From: Actinomycetota bacterium
GTDB lineage: Bacteria > Actinomycetota > Actinomycetes > Propionibacteriales > Propionibacteriaceae
Assembly (NCBI GenBank): GCA_016213595.1
Contig: JACRAA010000170.1
Coordinates: 1 to 8,679, forward strand
Direction: 5' to 3'
Length of the DNA: 8,679 nucleotides
Under the pieces are notes generated by a model that did not search any database, had not been told where the DNA came from, and was given only the letters and a program-made list of their open reading frames with translations. Positions 5,640 through 8,679 of this stretch are shown here, one piece after another. How positions within the stretch are numbered: position 1 is the first letter of the stretch; every line of letters starts with the position of its first letter. Position numbers and translations under genes: made by a program.

Positions 5640-7873
5640 TGTCGACGCCTGTCAGCACACTGCACGACACACTGCACGACGCCCGCGACTCGATCGTCCT
5701 CGACGTCAGCGGCATGACCTGTGCCTCGTGTGCTGCCCGCATCGAGAAGAAGCTGGGCAAGGTCGAAGGCGTGTCGGCGAGCGTGAACTACGCCACCAAC
5801 AAGGCCCTCGTCCTCGCACCGGCAGGGATGCCCGTCGCTGAGCTCATCAGGACCGTCGAGGCCGCCGGCTACGGGGCGCGCGTGCCCGAGCCGGACGCGC
5901 CGCCGCCGCCCGACCCCGCAGAGCTGCTGAAGCGGCGCGTCATCGTCGCGGCCGTCCTCGCCGTACCTGTCATCCTCCTCGCGATGGTCCCCGCCCTTCA
6001 GTTCGCCGGCTGGCAATGGGTCTCGCTCGTCCTGGCCACGCCCGTGGTGGCGTGGGCCGGGCTTCCGTTCCACCGCTCCGCCTGGGTCAACCTCCGGCAC
6101 GGCGCGACGACCATGGACACCCTCGTGTCCCTCGGTACGGTCGCGGCGTTCCTGCAGTCGGTGTACGCGCTGGTCTGGGGCACCGCCGGCCGGATCGGCT
6201 ACACCCATCAGATCGAGCTCCGGCTCATGCCCGGCATGGCGGGCGACTCGGTCTACTTCGAGGCCGCGGTCGGGATCGTGACCTTCATCCTTCTCGGCAG
6301 GTACTTCGAGGCGCGGGCCCGGCGCAGTGCGGGGTCCGCGCTCGAGGCGCTCCTCAACGAGGGTGCAAAGCAGGCCACGCTGCTGCGCGACGGCGTCGAG
6401 CTGTCCGTACCGGCTGACGTCGTCGTGGTCGGCGACGTCGTCGTCGTACGTCCCGGCGAGAAGGTCGCAGCGGACGGTGTCGTCGTCGAGGGCCTCTCCG
6501 CGATCGACGCGTCGCTCGTCACAGGCGAGTCCGTCCCAGTCGACGTGGGCCCGGGCGACGCGGTCATCGGCGGGACGGTCAACACCACCGGCCGCCTCCT
6601 CGTCCGCGCCACCCGGGTGGGCGCAGACACCCAGCTCGCACAGATGGCTCGTCTCGTCGAGCAGGCGCAGACCGGCAAGGCCGCTGTCCAACGGCTCGCC
6701 GACCGCGTGTCCAGCGTGTTCGTACCGGTCGTGATCGTCATCGCGGCTGCCACCGGGGTTGCCTGGGCCTGGTCGGGCGCGGGAGCGGACGCGGCAGTCA
6801 CCGCGGCCGTCGCCGTCCTCATCATCGCGTGCCCCTGCGCCCTGGGCCTCGCGACGCCGACCGCCCTGCTGGTGGGCAGCGGGCGCGGCGCGGAGCTCGG
6901 CATCCTCATCTCCGGTCCCGAGATCCTCGAGTCGACCCGACTGGTCGACACCATCGTCCTCGACAAGACGGGAACCCTCACGACGGGCGTCATGAGTGTT
7001 GCCGAGGTCGTTCCGCTGCCCGGCACCGTGCCCGGAACGCTGCGAGATGTCGTCGCCGCCGCGGAGTCCGGGTCCGAGCACCCGATCGGCCGCGCGATCG
7101 CCGCCGAAGGGTCCCCCCTCGTCGCGACGCAGTTCCAGGCAGTTCCCGGCCGCGGGGTCACGGCACAGGTCGGCGGCCTCTCCGTCCTGGCAGGCTCGGC
7201 CGCGCTCCTCGCGGACAACGACGTGGTGATCCCGGGCGAGCTGTCCGAGGCGGCGGACCAGGCAGCCCGGCTCGGCCGCTCCGTCGTACTCGTCGCCTGG
7301 GACGGCGAGGCCCGAGGGCTTGTCTCCGTCGCCGACACCACCAAGCCGACATCGGCGAGGGCCGTCACCGCCTATCGCGAGCTCGGGCTTCGCCCGGTCC
7401 TCCTGTCCGGTGACTCGACGGCGGCCGCCCAGTACCTCGCGGACCAGCTCGGCATCACCGACGTCATCGCGCAGGTCTCACCGGCCGACAAGGTCGCGGT
7501 GATCCGTGACCTCCAGAGCTCCGGGGCGACGGTCGCCATGGTCGGTGACGGCGTGAACGACGCTGCCGCACTCACGCAGGCGGACCTCGGCATCGCCATG
7601 GGCAGTGGTACCGACGCGGCGATCGCCGCGAGCGACCTGACCCTCATGGGCAGTGACCCGGTCCACGCGGCGGACGCGATCCGGCTGTCCCGGGTCACGC
7701 TGCGCCGCATCAAGGGGAACCTGTTCTGGGCTTTCGCCTACAACGTGGCCGCGATCCCCATCGCCGCCGCCGGCCTGCTCAACCCCATGATCGCCAGCGC
7801 GGCCATGGCCTTCAGCTCCGTCTTCGTCGTCTCCAACTCGCTGCGCCTGCGGCGCTTCCAGCCGCTCCCGTGA
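5639..7873 (+). CDS. copA: Cu(I)-exporting P1B-type ATPase CopA
   Basis: The 744-residue ATPase pumps Cu(I) out of the cytoplasm. It has one N-terminal metal-binding domain (GMTCASC; Cys28, Cys31), eight expected membrane helices, the actuator-domain TGES (295-298), the transport-site CPC (398-400), the phosphorylated Asp442 in DKTGT, the SEHP motif (His481), and the hinge GDGVND (636-641). The last helices carry Tyr701-Asn702 and Met723 with Ser726-Ser727, the signature of P1B-1 Cu(I) specificity rather than Zn/Cd transport. A 25-residue Met/His-containing loop (about 181-205) lies between two early helices. The ATG overlaps the copZ stop (TGATG); the frame is open far upstream, but those starts lie inside csoR and copZ. 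A 12-bp tandem repeat duplicates TLHD near the N-terminus. Confidence 0.96.
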   Translation: MSTPVSTLHDTLHDARDSIVLDVSGMTCASCAARIEKKLGKVEGVSASVNYATNKALVLAPAGMPVAELIRTVEAAGYGARVPEPDAPPPPDPAELLKRRVIVAAVLAVPVILLAMVPALQFAGWQWVSLVLATPVVAWAGLPFHRSAWVNLRHGATTMDTLVSLGTVAAFLQSVYALVWGTAGRIGYTHQIELRLMPGMAGDSVYFEAAVGIVTFILLGRYFEARARRSAGSALEALLNEGAKQATLLRDGVELSVPADVVVVGDVVVVRPGEKVAADGVVVEGLSAIDASLVTGESVPVDVGPGDAVIGGTVNTTGRLLVRATRVGADTQLAQMARLVEQAQTGKAAVQRLADRVSSVFVPVVIVIAAATGVAWAWSGAGADAAVTAAVAVLIIACPCALGLATPTALLVGSGRGAELGILISGPEILESTRLVDTIVLDKTGTLTTGVMSVAEVVPLPGTVPGTLRDVVAAAESGSEHPIGRAIAAEGSPLVATQFQAVPGRGVTAQVGGLSVLAGSAALLADNDVVIPGELSEAADQAARLGRSVVLVAWDGEARGLVSVADTTKPTSARAVTAYRELGLRPVLLSGDSTAAAQYLADQLGITDVIAQVSPADKVAVIRDLQSSGATVAMVGDGVNDAAALTQADLGIAMGSGTDAAIAASDLTLMGSDPVHAADAIRLSRVTLRRIKGNLFWAFAYNVAAIPIAAAGLLNPMIASAAMAFSSVFVVSNSLRLRRFQPLP
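5657..5680 (+). repeat. Perfect 12-bp tandem duplication in the copA N-terminus
   Basis: ACACTGCACGAC occurs twice in a row and encodes TLHD-TLHD (residues 7-14) ahead of the metal-binding domain. It keeps the frame. It looks like a recent replication-slippage duplication that adds one His and one Asp. Confidence 0.8.
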
Positions 7874-7883
7874 CCGTACGGTC
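7872..7883. repeat. 12-bp perfect palindrome at the copA stop codon
   Basis: GACCGTACGGTC overlaps the end of copA. It has no loop or T tract, so it is more likely a protein site or chance than a terminator. Confidence 0.3.
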
Positions 7884-7935
7884 CTGCGTCCCCGCCTGAC
7901 CCCTAGCTTCGACTCCACGAACGTCGACTGGGAAA

Positions 7936-7948
7936 GATCCTCAGGATC
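7936..7948. promoter_or_regulatory. Inverted repeat directly upstream of the rpfB-like promoter
   Basis: GATCCTCAGGATC is a 6-1-6 inverted repeat, extended by AAA on the left and CTTT on the right. Its position against the -35 box suggests an operator. As RNA it would form a 5-bp stem with a 3-nt loop followed by CTTT, so a weak terminator for copA is the alternative. Confidence 0.35.
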
Positions 7949-7950
7949 CT

Positions 7951-7979
7951 TTGCGCGTGTTCTCAGGGTGACTTAGACT
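7951..7979 (+). promoter_or_regulatory. Putative promoter of the rpfB-like gene
   Basis: TTGCGC (7951-7956) and TAGACT (7974-7979) are separated by 17 bp. The -10 fits TANNNT; the -35 matches TTGACA at three of six positions. A start near 7986 would give a leader of about 38 nt containing the ribosome binding site AAGAGG. Confidence 0.5.
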
Positions 7980-8023
7980 CTCCTTCGCCGACCACCCCGC
8001 CCTGGAGAAGAAGAGGTCGAGTC

Positions 8024-8679
8024 GTGCTGCGCAAGCTCCTCCCCCCTGTCGCCGCGGGAGCCGTGCTCCTCGGAGTCCTCGGCGCCTACGGCGCGACCGA
8101 CGCGATGGCGGCAGACGTCACAGTGAACGTCGACGGCCAGCAGAGCACCGTACGGACGCTCGCCCCGACCGTCGGCCAGGTCCTCGCCCAGAAGGGCATC
8201 ACGGTCGGTGACCACGACACCGTCGTCCCGTCGCTCTCCTCGAGCGTCGTGAGGGGCAGCGCGATCTCGGTCCGGTACGGACGGCCGGTCACCGTGACGG
8301 TGGACGGGAAGCCGACGACGATGTGGACGACGGCGACGACTGTGGAGGAGGCGCTGGGCCTGTTCGGCGTCGACAAGTCGGCCGCCGTCTCCACCTCCCG
8401 GTCGACGACGATCAGCCGCGACGGCATCTCGCTCGACGTCAGCTCGCCCCGATCGGTCACGGTGACCGTGGACGGGGCGACGAGGTCGGCCACGGCCGTG
8501 GGCACGGTCGCCGACGCGCTTCGCGCGGCCGATGTCAGCCTCGGAACCCGCGACGAGGTGGCCCCCGACCTGTCCACGCCGCTCACCGCGGCGACCGCGA
8601 TCACCGTCGTGAGGGTCGACATCCGCATGGTCTCGAAGACCGTCGCCATCCCCTACAGCACCACGACCCAGAGCTCCCC
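8024..8679 (+). CDS. rpfB: RpfB-like secreted protein: signal peptide, three DUF348 repeats, start of G5 domain (3' truncated by window)
   Basis: The frame is open from a GTG at 8024 to the window edge (218 codons). The GTG follows AAGAGG (8011-8016) by seven bases. The N-terminus (MLRKLLPPVAAGAVLLGVLGAYG) is a signal peptide with likely cleavage after AMA (27-29). Three DUF348 repeats follow, each opening VTVxVDG: at 32-38 (with TVGQVL), 89-95 (with TVEEAL) and 145-151 (with TVADAL). From about 195, VVRVDIRMVSKTVAIPY looks like the start of a G5 domain. This DUF348x3-G5 layout is that of resuscitation-promoting factor RpfB, whose C-terminal lysozyme-like domain cleaves peptidoglycan and helps regrowth from dormancy. 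That catalytic domain is outside the window, so a YabE-like or other wall-lytic end is possible. Unlike M. tuberculosis RpfB, no lipobox cysteine is present, so it should be secreted or cell-wall associated. Confidence 0.82.
   Translation, partial: MLRKLLPPVAAGAVLLGVLGAYGATDAMAADVTVNVDGQQSTVRTLAPTVGQVLAQKGITVGDHDTVVPSLSSSVVRGSAISVRYGRPVTVTVDGKPTTMWTTATTVEEALGLFGVDKSAAVSTSRSTTISRDGISLDVSSPRSVTVTVDGATRSATAVGTVADALRAADVSLGTRDEVAPDLSTPLTAATAITVVRVDIRMVSKTVAIPYSTTTQSS

Noticed and set aside
5618..7081. Minus-strand open frame (487 codons) opposite copA
   Set aside because: Asp/Gly/Arg-rich shadow without any motif; copA on the other strand has all its family signatures.
7874..8023. ydaO/c-di-AMP riboswitch ahead of the rpfB-like gene
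   Set aside because: The 150-nt gap is mostly occupied by a promoter and a short inverted repeat, and I see none of the conserved riboswitch core.
1..8679. CRISPR arrays, insertion sequences, prophage or toxin-antitoxin genes
   Set aside because: No regularly spaced repeats, transposase-like proteins, terminal inverted repeats or toxin-like small genes were seen on either strand.

Overview
The window is high-GC DNA from an actinobacterium. Support for this comes from GC-rich third codon positions, GTG starts, probable leaderless genes with TANNNT -10 boxes next to the start codon, a CsoR-type copper regulator, an actinobacterial-type DnaB, and an Rpf-type secreted protein built from DUF348 and G5 modules. 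I cannot name the genus from sequence alone; a Nocardioides/Aeromicrobium-like organism would fit but is a guess.

Layout. The left half (129-4573) holds five genes, all on the minus strand. In their direction of transcription they are: replicative helicase dnaB; a small ABM-fold putative quinol monooxygenase; an FAD/NAD(P) disulfide oxidoreductase of a divergent CSYYAC subfamily; a small three-helix membrane protein; and a seven-helix membrane protein resembling the PaxB/Pyr4 transmembrane terpene cyclases. Gaps of 64-104 nt and separate promoter-like signals suggest several short transcripts rather than one tight operon. At the left edge (2-52) a short plus-strand frame looks like the C-terminus of a gene lying mostly outside the window.

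The 542-nt gap 4574-5115 between the divergent dnaB and csoR genes has no convincing gene but is not empty. It contains two good DnaA boxes (TTATCCACA, TTGTCCACA), three weaker ones, phased CCTGNGGA repeats around a perfect hairpin, a 14-bp direct repeat upstream of dnaB, and a CsoR-like operator that overlaps the csoR promoter.

The right half is on the plus strand. csoR, copZ and copA form a compact copper-efflux operon: CsoR senses Cu(I) and releases the operator, CopZ carries Cu(I), and the P1B-type ATPase CopA exports it. copZ and copA overlap by one base. After a 150-nt gap with a short inverted repeat and a good promoter, an rpfB-like gene starts at 8024 and runs off the right edge: signal peptide, three DUF348 repeats and the beginning of a G5 domain.

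The items most worth following up are the DnaA-box cluster beside dnaB, the bacterial PaxB/Pyr4-like membrane protein, and the leaderless, operator-overlapped csoR promoter.
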